Assembly: GCF_042656585.1 (NCBI RefSeq)
Contig: NZ_JBHSPG010000004.1
Length of the DNA stretch: 64,000 bases
Reading direction: 5' to 3' (one strand)
Source of the DNA: Thalassorhabdus alkalitolerans
GTDB lineage: Bacteria; Bacillota; Bacilli; Bacillales; Marinococcaceae
This document shows, piece by piece, positions 22,804 to 31,188 of this stretch. The first letter of the stretch is position 1, and each line of letters begins with the position of its first letter. The notes under the pieces are model-generated. The model was not told where the DNA came from, ran no database searches, and saw nothing but the letters and a program-made list of their open reading frames with translations. The position numbers and the translations under genes are program-made.

Positions 22804-23673
22804 GTGAATTTACAATCCGAAACAATCATTGTGCATCAAGATAACCTTGAGGCAGAAATAGAATTGGATTACTTTAACAAACGACTGCGTGTGGATGGTT
22901 TTTATGGTTCAACGGGTGTATTGCTCGACACCATCCAAAAGCTTACTGTAAACAAACCGGTTGAAAAACTAATTATTTATTCATTCCAGGAAAATTGGAT
23001 GTCACTCCTTGAGAAGGGGTATACCCCAGAGGCTGTCTTTTCAAAGTATTTCAGCGGTGCAGATAATTATGCAATGGTAAAATATCAAACGACTGATCGT
23101 CGTTACACCGCCAGCTGGCTGGAGGAAGATGAGTTATTGACAAAACTCCTTAAAACAAGCCTCAGGAAAAAGGATCCAGACAAGGTACCTGCTGCCTATA
23201 CAATAAGAAAAGCAAATGAAAGGGATTGTACGGAACTTGCCCGTTTATACAGCCAAGTATTCTCTATCTACCCCACTCCGATGAACGAGCCTGCCTATGT
23301 AAAAAAGAAGCTGAGTGAAGGACAGGTTTTTTATGTAGCCGAAAAAAATAAAAAAATCGTCAGTGCTGCTTCGGCAGAGGTAAATCATACGTATCGTAAT
23401 GCAGAATTAACAGATTGTGCAACAATCCCGGAAGAAAGAAAACATGGTCTTATGAAATTTCTTCTACAAGAATTGGAAAGGGATTTGTACAAGCAAAAGA
23501 TCATCTGTGCTTATTCAATTGCCAGGGCTCTTTCCTTTGGCATGAATACCGCTTTCTACCAACTAGGGTACTTGTACAGGGGGAGGCTGACGAATAACTG
23601 CTATATATATAATTCCCTTGAAAACATGAACGTATGGGTGAAGGACCTGACTGTTCACCAGTCCTTTCTGTAA
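22804..23673 (+). CDS. ablB: Putative beta-lysine N-acetyltransferase (AblB/YodP)
   Basis: 289 residues from GTG at 22804 with AAAGGAG at 22791-22797; an upstream TTG at 22765 has no SD. The C-terminal half is a GNAT domain (YTIRKANERDCTELARLYSQVF, then ATIPEERKHGLMKFLLQELE as the acetyl-CoA loop). The N-terminal half is specific to the AblB/YodP family. It acetylates beta-lysine made by lysine 2,3-aminomutase, encoded next door. In methanogens the product is an osmolyte; in bacilli the downstream yodTSR genes suggest breakdown. It is separated from ablA by 215 bases with a terminator-like hairpin. Confidence 0.85.
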   Translation: MNLQSETIIVHQDNLEAEIELDYFNKRLRVDGFYGSTGVLLDTIQKLTVNKPVEKLIIYSFQENWMSLLEKGYTPEAVFSKYFSGADNYAMVKYQTTDRRYTASWLEEDELLTKLLKTSLRKKDPDKVPAAYTIRKANERDCTELARLYSQVFSIYPTPMNEPAYVKKKLSEGQVFYVAEKNKKIVSAASAEVNHTYRNAELTDCATIPEERKHGLMKFLLQELERDLYKQKIICAYSIARALSFGMNTAFYQLGYLYRGRLTNNCYIYNSLENMNVWVKDLTVHQSFL

Positions 23674-23732
23674 GGAAATGGGTGTTCTTTAAAATATATT
23701 TCATTTATTTGTCATAAGCATGGACTATAAAC

Positions 23733-23757
23733 TGCTTTTTCGTAATGAAAAAGTTTT
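23733..23757 (+). terminator. Weak terminator/attenuator between ablB and ablA
   Basis: CTTTTTC-GTAAT-GAAAAAG followed by TTTTTC. The stem is AT-rich and short, so it may only partly uncouple the two genes. Confidence 0.5.
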
Positions 23758-23888
23758 TCTAAAAGGCTGTCCAGTCTTGTTTGATAACTGATATGAATGA
23801 GAGGCAGATCATAGCCCTGTTTAATAGCAGCAACTGAGCCTTTCATTTACGTCTATCCTGACTGAAACCTTGAAAAGGAGGTCATTTC

Positions 23889-25310
23889 ATGAATCATAAG
23901 CTTTATAAACCTAAGCTTCACTGGAGTGAATTTGAGCTTTGGAAAGATATTCCTGAAGAGAAGTGGAACGATTGGATCTGGCAGCTTACCAACACGATCC
24001 GTACGTTAGATGACTTAAAAAAGGTTATTCACTTAACTCCTGAAGAAGAAGAGGGCGTTAGAATTTCAACGAAAACCATTCCTTTAAATATTACCCCTTA
24101 CTATGCTTCACTAATGGATCCAAATGACCCACGCTGTCCTATTCGCATGCAGTCCGTACCCATAAGCAAAGAAATTCAGAAAACGAAGTATGACATGGAG
24201 GACCCATTAGAAGAAGATGAGGATTCTCCGGTTACGGGACTCACGCACCGCTATCCGGACCGGGTGCTGTTTTTGGTTACAAATCAGTGTTCTATGTACT
24301 GCAGGTATTGTACTAGAAGGCGTTTTTCAGGACAGATTGGAATGGGGGTGCCCAAGAAACAGCTTGATGGCGCCATAGAATATATAAAAAATACACCATC
24401 GGTGAGAGATGTTTTATTATCTGGAGGAGACGGGTTATTAATTAATGATAAAATCCTTGAATATATATTAAAAGGGCTAAGAGAGATTCCACATGTAGAA
24501 ATTATCCGCATTGGAACAAGAGCACCTGTAGTCTTTCCGCAACGGATTACTGAGAACTTGTGTAACATCTTAAAGAAATATCACCCTGTTTGGTTAAATA
24601 CCCACTTTAATACATCTCTCGAGATTACAGAAGAGGCAAAGAAAGCTTGTGAGATGCTTGTAGATGCAGGCGTGCCTGTAGGAAACCAAGCGGTTATATT
24701 GGCGGGAATTAACGATAGTGTTTCTATAATGAAAAAACTCATGCACGATTTAGTCAAAATACGCGTCCGGCCTTACTATATATATCAATGTGATTTATCA
24801 GAAGGAATCGGCCATTTCAGGGCACCGATTTCTAAAGGACTGGAAATAATGGAAGGGCTGCGCGGCCATACTTCAGGCTACAGTGTCCCCACTTTTGTAG
24901 TCGATGCACCTGGGGGAGGAGGGAAAATTACTCTCCAGCCTAACTACATCATTTCTCAGAGTCCAGAAAAAATAGTGATGCGTAATTTTGAAGGTGTGAT
25001 TACCACGTATCCTGAACCAGAAAATTACACTCCCGGGACGGCAGAGGGTTATTTTACACAGGTGTATGAAGACCTGGAGGATAAAGAAGCGAAAACGGGC
25101 ATTGCCTCTCTCTTAAATGAAAAACAGAGCACACTGATTCCGTCAACATTAGAAAGATATGACAGAAGGAAAAGCTTCCAAAGTAATTCTTCTCACAAGA
25201 CGTTAAAGGATTTGCGTGAAAAGAGAGATGAGTTGAAAGAGAAAAAATATCAAGCCCAGTTGAAAAAAGGAAAGACAGATTCTGGTGTAAGTAAGGAGGA
25301 AAAACACTGA
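23889..25310 (+). CDS. kamA: Lysine 2,3-aminomutase
   Basis: 473 residues with AAAAGGAGG before the ATG; also called ablA/yodO. It is a radical SAM enzyme converting L-lysine to L-beta-lysine. The cluster motif CSMYCRYC holds Cys134, Cys138 and Cys141 (CxxxCxxC). LSGGDGLL is the SAM-binding GGD region and VDAPGGGGKITL carries the PLP-binding Lys. The C-terminal 80 residues are charged and low-complexity (KDLREKRDELKEKKYQ), longer than in the clostridial enzyme but normal for bacilli. It overlaps yokU by one base and heads the yokU-yodT-yodS-yodR run. Confidence 0.97.
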   Translation: MNHKLYKPKLHWSEFELWKDIPEEKWNDWIWQLTNTIRTLDDLKKVIHLTPEEEEGVRISTKTIPLNITPYYASLMDPNDPRCPIRMQSVPISKEIQKTKYDMEDPLEEDEDSPVTGLTHRYPDRVLFLVTNQCSMYCRYCTRRRFSGQIGMGVPKKQLDGAIEYIKNTPSVRDVLLSGGDGLLINDKILEYILKGLREIPHVEIIRIGTRAPVVFPQRITENLCNILKKYHPVWLNTHFNTSLEITEEAKKACEMLVDAGVPVGNQAVILAGINDSVSIMKKLMHDLVKIRVRPYYIYQCDLSEGIGHFRAPISKGLEIMEGLRGHTSGYSVPTFVVDAPGGGGKITLQPNYIISQSPEKIVMRNFEGVITTYPEPENYTPGTAEGYFTQVYEDLEDKEAKTGIASLLNEKQSTLIPSTLERYDRRKSFQSNSSHKTLKDLREKRDELKEKKYQAQLKKGKTDSGVSKEEKH

Positions 25311-25594
25311 TGATTCTTTGTGAATGGTGTGAGTCAGAAAGCGCCTTTACATCCAAAACTACAGTGTATTGGGAACTTCCTGATGGAACCAGAGCAATAG
25401 AAATTACAGATACTCCTGCTGTGCAGTGCAAAGAATGTGGCATGGTATACCAGGAAGAAGACACGATTATTCAACTGGAAGACCAGTTGTTACTCATCGA
25501 TACAGATCAAGTCGCTAAAAGTATATCGTATCAAAAGCTAATGGAATTTCCTCGCAGGTTAAAACGAAATTACTTTAGGTACGATGAACTGTAG
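25310..25594 (+). CDS. yokU: YokU-family zinc-finger protein
   Basis: 94 residues; the ATG overlaps the kamA stop (TGATGA). Two CxxC pairs, CEWC near residue 4 and CKEC near residue 43, form an MqsA-like N-terminal zinc ribbon, as in B. subtilis YokU (91 residues). Placement right behind kamA, coupled to it, suggests a function linked to lysine/beta-lysine metabolism or its regulation. That is inference; the biochemical role is unknown. Confidence 0.85.
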   Translation: MILCEWCESESAFTSKTTVYWELPDGTRAIEITDTPAVQCKECGMVYQEEDTIIQLEDQLLLIDTDQVAKSISYQKLMEFPRRLKRNYFRYDEL

Positions 25595-25663
25595 GTCGAG
25601 AATGGTTTTAAGATGAAAGATGGAATGCTCCTTCCTGAGCCAGGATGAAGAGAGGAAAAGAAC

Positions 25664-27025
25664 ATGAAGAAATCTCTATTAATTAAACCTTTTCTTACAA
25701 AAAGCTATCCTGCTGCTTCTTATGGATCTGGAATTTATATATATGATACAGAAGGAAAAAGGTATATAGACGGTTCTTCAGGTGCAGTAACAGCAAGTAT
25801 TGGGCATGGAATACCGGATATAATTGGAAAAATGGAAGAACAGTCAAAAAAAATATCTTTTGTATATCGCTCTCAATTTACAAACTCTCCAGCAGAACTG
25901 CTGGCTCATAAAATAAATGAAGCAGTAAACAGCGAAGAGAATTACTGGTCTTTTTTTGTAAATAGCGGATCAGAAGCAACGGAAACAGCTATGAAGATCG
26001 CTATTCAACATTTTCAGGAACAAGGGCTTTTTCAAAAAAATAAAATTATTTCCAGGTGGATGAGCTACCATGGTATCACCATGGGATCCCTGTCATTATC
26101 AGGCCATAAGCTAAGGCGGGAAAAGTTTGTCACCCTTTTAGAAGATGGCCCAAATGCAGAGGCTCCTTATTGTTATCGCTGTTCATTTCATATGGAATAT
26201 CCTGAGTGCAATATGATGTGTGCTTTGGATATAGAAAGAGCAATTAAAAGAGCTGGAAACGAAAACGTTGCGGCATTTATTGCCGAGCCCATTATTGGAG
26301 CAGCTGGAGGAGTCATTGTCCCCCCACCCGGGTATTATGAACAAGTCCAGGAAATATGCAAAAAGAACAATGTACTGTTTATAGCTGATGAAGTAATGAC
26401 AGGCTTCGGACGGACTGGAAAAATGTTTGCTTTAGAGCACTGGACATCAGAAGCAGATATTATTGTAACCGGAAAAGGTCTTTCAGCGGGCTATGCGCCA
26501 ATAGGAGCTGCTCTTTGCAAGGAGAGTGTTCTGCATCCTGTGCTTAATGGCTCAAAGAGTATTATGAGCGGGCATACTTTCAGTGCAAATCCACAGTCAG
26601 CCGCTGCCGCTCTTGCTGTCCTTGATTACATGAATAAACACCAGTTAATTGAAAAAGCAAGCCTGCAAGGCAAGTATTTATTTAGAAAGCTTAAAAAGCT
26701 GAAACAGTCTACTCCAGTAATCGGTGAAGTTAGAGGGAAGGGGCTTCTTGCCGGAATAGAACTCGTATGTAACCCAGTATCAAAAAAGCCATTTCCGAGA
26801 AAGGCAGCAGTAACCGAAAGAGTGATAAATAAAGCACAGCAAAAAGGACTGCTCATATACCCAGCAACAGCAGGAGAAAGAGGATACGAAGGTGATGCAG
26901 TCATTATTGCCCCCCCGCTTATTGTAACGAGAAAGGAAATCGATGAAATGATGACGATATTGCAGGCTGTTTTCCAGGAACTTCTGCAAGAACTTTGCAA
27001 AGAAGGACATCATTTTGTGTCGTAA
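25664..27025 (+). CDS. yodT: Class III PLP-dependent aminotransferase (YodT)
   Basis: 453 residues. Fold-type I class III signatures: NSGSEATETAMKIA (PLP phosphate), MSYHGITMGSLSLSGHK, the cofactor Asp in LFIADEVMTGFGRTG and the Schiff-base Lys in VTGKGLSAGYAP. By genomic context it should transaminate beta-lysine or its N-acetyl derivative in the pathway begun by KamA. GAGAGGAAAAG precedes the ATG. The insertion CYRCSFHMEYPECNMMC, with four Cys, is a notable local feature. Confidence 0.88.
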   Translation: MKKSLLIKPFLTKSYPAASYGSGIYIYDTEGKRYIDGSSGAVTASIGHGIPDIIGKMEEQSKKISFVYRSQFTNSPAELLAHKINEAVNSEENYWSFFVNSGSEATETAMKIAIQHFQEQGLFQKNKIISRWMSYHGITMGSLSLSGHKLRREKFVTLLEDGPNAEAPYCYRCSFHMEYPECNMMCALDIERAIKRAGNENVAAFIAEPIIGAAGGVIVPPPGYYEQVQEICKKNNVLFIADEVMTGFGRTGKMFALEHWTSEADIIVTGKGLSAGYAPIGAALCKESVLHPVLNGSKSIMSGHTFSANPQSAAAALAVLDYMNKHQLIEKASLQGKYLFRKLKKLKQSTPVIGEVRGKGLLAGIELVCNPVSKKPFPRKAAVTERVINKAQQKGLLIYPATAGERGYEGDAVIIAPPLIVTRKEIDEMMTILQAVFQELLQELCKEGHHFVS

Positions 27026-27035
27026 GAGGGGGGTC

Positions 27036-27746
27036 ATGGAAATAATGGATTCTCAGGCAAAAAATATGAAGAACAAAATTTCGACAATCAAAAAGGCACT
27101 CGAACCTTTAAGAAACGGCATGGTTCTAATGTATGGAGGGTTTGGCGGGGTAGGAAACCCTCCTTCACTAATAAAAAGTATAGTTGACTCAAAAGTAAAA
27201 GACCTGGTTCTTATTGGCAATGATGCATCGTTTCCAAACATTGGAATCGGCAGGTTGGTTAAAGAAGGAAGAGTAAAAAAATTAATTGCCTCCCACATCG
27301 GCTCAAACCCTGTAGCAGGTTCTCTGATGAATGAGGGAAAGCTCGAAGTTGAATTTTCTCCCCAAGGGATCTTAGCTGAAAGAATAAGAGCGGGAGGCAT
27401 GGGGCTTGGAGGCATTCTAACTGACGTGGGCATAGGTACGATGGTAGAGAAAAATAAAGACACAATTACTATAGCCGATAAGGATTTTCTTATCGAACGG
27501 CCTTTACGGGCAGATGTATCCATTGTGTATGCAAAAAAAGCGGATACGTTCGGTAATTTAATCTATGATAAGAGCGCAAGAAATACAAATCCCCTGGTAG
27601 CGATGGCGGGCAGCTACACGATTGCAGAAGCTGAAGAAATTGTACCAGCTGGAGAACTGGATCCGGAAATGATTGTGACTCCCGGTTTATTTATAGATAA
27701 AGTGGTACAAAGTGAAGGGATCGATTGGACATGGGCATGGGAATAG
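27036..27746 (+). CDS. yodS: CoA-transferase subunit A (YodS)
   Basis: 236 residues if ATG 27036 is used; ATG 27045 is equally possible, since the GAGGGGGG at 27026-27033 lies between ideal spacings. It is family I 3-oxoacid CoA-transferase alpha subunit: YGGFGGVGNPPSLI, ASHIGSNPVAG and EFSPQGILAERIRAGGMGLGG match B. subtilis YodS closely. With YodR it should move CoA between a keto acid of the beta-lysine pathway and an acyl-CoA donor. It overlaps yodR by 16 bases. Confidence 0.92.
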   Translation: MEIMDSQAKNMKNKISTIKKALEPLRNGMVLMYGGFGGVGNPPSLIKSIVDSKVKDLVLIGNDASFPNIGIGRLVKEGRVKKLIASHIGSNPVAGSLMNEGKLEVEFSPQGILAERIRAGGMGLGGILTDVGIGTMVEKNKDTITIADKDFLIERPLRADVSIVYAKKADTFGNLIYDKSARNTNPLVAMAGSYTIAEAEEIVPAGELDPEMIVTPGLFIDKVVQSEGIDWTWAWE

Positions 27747-28384
27747 ACAGTCGGAGAATCATTGCTAAGCGTGCCGCACAAGAAGTAACAGACGGAATGA
27801 TTGTAAATCTGGGCATAGGTATTCCTTCCCTAATTCCTGAATATGTTGCTAAGGATGTTCATGTGATGTTTCATGCTGAGAACGGGATATTAGGGATGGG
27901 GCCTTCACCCGGGGAAGGAAAGGAAGACTCGGCATTGTGTAATGCGGGAGGCTTTCCCATTACATTGAAAGAAGGGGCATCTTACTTTGACAGCGCCACA
28001 GCTTTTGGAATGATTAGAGGTGGATATATTGATCTGTCAGTTCTTGGGGGCTTGGAAGTAAGTCAGAGAGGGGATCTGGCCAATTGGATTGTGCCTGGTA
28101 AAAGGGTGCCTGGTATTGGAGGAGGCATGGAGCTGGCCTGTAAATCTAAAAAAGTAGTGGTAGTTATGAGTCATGTGGATAAAGGGGGAAAGCCAAAAAT
28201 AGTCTCTTCCTGCTCTTTGCCTTTAACTGCAAAAGAATGTGTTTCCAAAGTTATTACAGACATGGCTGTTATTGCTGTAACTGATAAAGGCCTTTGCTTA
28301 ACTGAGGTTATGGATCCCTATACCGTGCAAGAAGTTATCGATCAAACCGATGCCCCCCTTTTCATTTCTCAACATCTTACCTGA
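27731..28384 (+). CDS. yodR: CoA-transferase subunit B (YodR)
   Basis: 217 residues from the ATG at 27731 (MGMGID, matching the MGLGIN start of B. subtilis YodR), within the yodS end. Family I beta subunit: VNLGIGIPSLIPEY, then the catalytic Glu in FHAENGILGMGPSP, and GGGMELACKSKKVVVVMSHVDK. It is the last gene of the operon. B. subtilis has yodQ (deacylase) next; it is absent here. Confidence 0.92.
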   Translation: MGMGIDSRRIIAKRAAQEVTDGMIVNLGIGIPSLIPEYVAKDVHVMFHAENGILGMGPSPGEGKEDSALCNAGGFPITLKEGASYFDSATAFGMIRGGYIDLSVLGGLEVSQRGDLANWIVPGKRVPGIGGGMELACKSKKVVVVMSHVDKGGKPKIVSSCSLPLTAKECVSKVITDMAVIAVTDKGLCLTEVMDPYTVQEVIDQTDAPLFISQHLT

Positions 28385-28880
28385 CAGGAGGTTGGTGACA
28401 CGACCTCCCCTTTCTAGATAGAATATATTATAAAAGGTTTCTTTCAGCTGGAATACAATTAACCACTGCCAAAGACGCAAATGTACCATGGTTGAAGCTT
28501 TTACTACCGCGGGCAACGCTTCAGCTAAAGACCATTACTCAATGGAGATCTTCAGCTGTTGCTTTCCCCCCTGGACTCTACACCTAATTCAGATGGTTTT
28601 CGTTAGAAAATTTGCCGACTTGAATGATGGACAACCCTCCGGAGAATGGAATATCTTTTTTTCCTGAAACTGCCTCAACGTTAGGGGTCCTTACATAAAA
28701 TCAAGTGATCGTATGTCTGCTCCCTGAGGACGCCATTTCTTTAATTGTAAGGACCACTTCGTTTTTCATGCAGAAAAATAGCTGCTAACCATCTATGAAA
28801 AAAGGGTAAGAAAAAAGAGATGGGAGAAAAAGTGGTCCTGCTAATTGATTAAATGAAAAGAAAAGGAGAGTCATACGTCA
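28385..28880 (+). other. Intergenic region after yodR with competing inverted repeats
   Basis: Nearly 500 bases without a supported gene. GGAGGT (about 28387) can pair with ACCTCC (about 28404) ahead of CCTTT, a possible weak yodR terminator. A central TGTAAGGACCACTT (28746-28759) can pair with upstream GGTCCTTACA (28686-28695) or downstream AAGTGGTCCT (28830-28839), but not both. The HAD gene follows with AAAAGGAGAG. Confidence 0.45.
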
Positions 28881-29549
28881 ATGACGAAAGCGATGTTCTT
28901 AGATTTTTTTGGCACCATTGTTTTTGAGGATAACGAGATGATTAAGAAAATCAGCAAAAAAACAGCTGAACGGGCAAACAATCCTTGTACCTGGCAGGAG
29001 GTAAATGAGTACTGGTGGAATCGCTTCTCTGAGATGTTTGAGGAAAGCTACGGGGAAGATTTTTTAAGACAGCGAGAAATTGAAATTATTTCCTTACAAG
29101 AAACATTGGATTATTTCGACGCTGAGCTTGATGCTGATAAACACGCCCAATTTATTTTTGACTACTGGGAAAGACCTGAAATATATAAAGATGCTGAACT
29201 GTTTTTAAAAGAAGTCAAGGTTCCTGTCTTTATTCTTTCAAATATTGACAAATTGGATTTAGAAAAGGCAGCCGACTACCATCACCTTCATGTAGAGGGA
29301 CTGATAACCAGTGAAGATGTACGTGCTTATAAGCCACGAGTAGAAATATTTAAAGAAGGGTTAAAGCAAGCAGGCTGCAGGCCGGAAGATGTTCTTCATG
29401 TGGGGGATTCTTTGAAAGATGATGTGCAAGGAGCGCAGAAAGCAGGCATTAAAGCAGTCTGGATTAACAGGGAAAAAAGAAATAAACCAGTTCATGCCTC
29501 TCCGGAATTTGAAGTGACCAGACTTACCGAGCTGTTTAATTATATATAA
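28881..29549 (+). CDS. HAD-superfamily hydrolase (HAD-IA)
   Basis: 222 residues with AAAAGGAGAG before the ATG. Motif I is AMFLDFFGTIVF: DFFGT fits DxxGT, the Asp is the nucleophile and the usual second Asp is Phe, as in some HAD members. FILSNIDKLDL supplies motif II and VLHVGDSLKDDVQGAQKAG motif IV. An all-helical cap lies between residues 20 and 100. It is probably a phosphatase of a small metabolite. The motif I change deserves attention, since the second Asp is normally the general acid. Confidence 0.82.
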   Translation: MTKAMFLDFFGTIVFEDNEMIKKISKKTAERANNPCTWQEVNEYWWNRFSEMFEESYGEDFLRQREIEIISLQETLDYFDAELDADKHAQFIFDYWERPEIYKDAELFLKEVKVPVFILSNIDKLDLEKAADYHHLHVEGLITSEDVRAYKPRVEIFKEGLKQAGCRPEDVLHVGDSLKDDVQGAQKAGIKAVWINREKRNKPVHASPEFEVTRLTELFNYI

Positions 29550-29648
29550 TTTATTCCAAGAGTAGTACAGCAGATGAAAAGAAAAAATTGAAAGATATGG
29601 GTTTATTTCTTCTATAATTTTTGAAAAAATAGAAAAAAGGAGGTTGGC

Positions 29649-30251
29649 ATGGAAAAAATACTTATTGCTATTATCGGGCTGGGCCTGAGCATGGCAGCTT
29701 TCTATGGGTATCAGTGGTATAGTAGTTCCCAGGCTGTAATCAAGATACCCTCCGAAGAAAGTGAGGAACTGTCAGCTCATGCAGTCGCTCCAAGCGAGAA
29801 CATAGAACATCAAGATCCTCAAATGAGTGATGAAGTGGAGAAATTTACAACTGGGGAAGAGATGGCCCAGTTAAAGATACCGTCTATCGAAACAGGCTAC
29901 CCTGTGTATTGGGGAGCAGATGAGGAAACACTCGATCAGGGTGTTGGTATGTATGTAAGCGAATGGACTACGACTCCAGATGAGTTCAGACATACAGTAG
30001 TAAGCGGGCATAGAGATACAGTATTTACCGCATTAGGTGATGTGAAGGAAGGAGATTCTTTATTTATAGAGTATGAGAATGAGGTGTACGAGTATGCTGT
30101 TAAGGACATATGGATTACCGGAGCAGAGGACAGAACGGTGATTGTCGACAAAGAGACACCAACACTTACTCTTACAACCTGTTACCCGTTTGATTATATA
30201 GGTAACGCTCCTGATCGTTATATCATACAAGGCGAAATGGTCACAAATTGA
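29649..30251 (+). CDS. Class D sortase
   Basis: 200 residues with AAAAAAGGAGG before the ATG. N-terminal membrane anchor at residues 5-23, then the sortase beta-barrel from about residue 70. The catalytic triad is visible: His121 in VVSGHRDT, Cys178 in TLTTCYPF and Arg190 in APDRYII. TLTTCYPF is typical of class D (B. subtilis YhcS type). It should join LPxTG-like surface proteins to the cell wall, but no substrate with a sorting signal is encoded in this window, so it is an orphan here. A terminator follows. Confidence 0.92.
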   Translation: MEKILIAIIGLGLSMAAFYGYQWYSSSQAVIKIPSEESEELSAHAVAPSENIEHQDPQMSDEVEKFTTGEEMAQLKIPSIETGYPVYWGADEETLDQGVGMYVSEWTTTPDEFRHTVVSGHRDTVFTALGDVKEGDSLFIEYENEVYEYAVKDIWITGAEDRTVIVDKETPTLTLTTCYPFDYIGNAPDRYIIQGEMVTN

Positions 30252-30283
30252 AAAAGGTGTGGAAAGAGCCCACATCTTTTTTC
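30251..30283 (+). terminator. Terminator after the sortase gene
   Basis: AAAGGTGTGG pairs with CCACATCTTT (one G-T pair), followed by T6. Confidence 0.8.
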
Positions 30284-30410
30284 TATGTCTTCAGAAAAAT
30301 GGTGGAATCATATTACGGAAAAATTGTGTAAAAGAGTGAAAAAATCTCCAAAAACTATTTTAATTTTACTGTACTTTATTTTATAATAAAAAAAACAAAC
30401 TGAGGTGATG

Positions 30411-30962
30411 ATGTCAGTGGTAAATATTACCGAGCAATTTATTAAGGTGCAGCGAGAAATGGAACAGGCATCACTGTTAACTGAGGTAGTTTTTGGAACC
30501 TTTCATATAAACTTAAAAGAACAGAATTTCAAGGTAATTATTTGTAATAAAGCAAGGACACTAAGGGTGGAACATGGACGGTCCTCAATGGCACTTGAAG
30601 AAGAAAGAAACCAGTTTAAAGGAAACAATGAGGATCGAAAAGCCCTTGAAATATTAGTAGAGGTGCTTGAAGTAAATGAAATTACATCCCTAGTGGAAAA
30701 TGGGAGTCTACTTTTGGACTTTATAGACATTCAGGAGTATAAGGCTGTGAAAGAGCAGGCTTATGCGGAGAATCTGCCTATTGAGGTCTTCTTAAAGAAA
30801 AAGAAGGTAAATGAGTTTGTAATTGGATTACTTGAAATCCGGGCTAAATATAGAGAGCTGCACAGAGTAACGGAAATCAGCGAGTATAAGAGAAGAGAAG
30901 AGAAAGTCTTTCATTATATTAAGAAAATAGAACAGAAAGCTAAACAGCAATTCGCTCATTAA
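30411..30962 (+). CDS. Unknown soluble protein
   Basis: 183 residues if ATG 30411 is used; GAGGTG (30402-30407) suits GTG 30417 about as well. No signal peptide or membrane segment. The first half is mixed alpha/beta and the second half strongly helical and basic (YKRREEKVFHYIKKIEQKAK). No family is recognised. It is monocistronic, preceded by a typical AT-rich promoter region and followed by a terminator. Confidence 0.7.
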   Translation: MSVVNITEQFIKVQREMEQASLLTEVVFGTFHINLKEQNFKVIICNKARTLRVEHGRSSMALEEERNQFKGNNEDRKALEILVEVLEVNEITSLVENGSLLLDFIDIQEYKAVKEQAYAENLPIEVFLKKKKVNEFVIGLLEIRAKYRELHRVTEISEYKRREEKVFHYIKKIEQKAKQQFAH

Positions 30963-30974
30963 CTATGAGATCAG

Positions 30975-31016
30975 CCCTTTGTTTTTGGAGAGACTTCCAG
31001 TGACAAAGGGTTTTTT
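30975..31016 (+). terminator. Terminator after the 30411-30962 gene
   Basis: CCCTTTGT pairs with ACAAAGGG, followed by T6. Confidence 0.85.
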
Positions 31017-31188
31017 CATACAAACTTTTTTGATGACTGGAATGGAGCACTCCCTGGCCCAAAAAGAGTGGGTGATACATACTCAATTTTTCAGGAACAA
31101 AGTACAATCAAACCAAGACCCAGTTTGCAAAACGTGATAGAATGAAAGTTGAGAATTCATATCATAATACTTAGCAAGGAGTGGTCCC

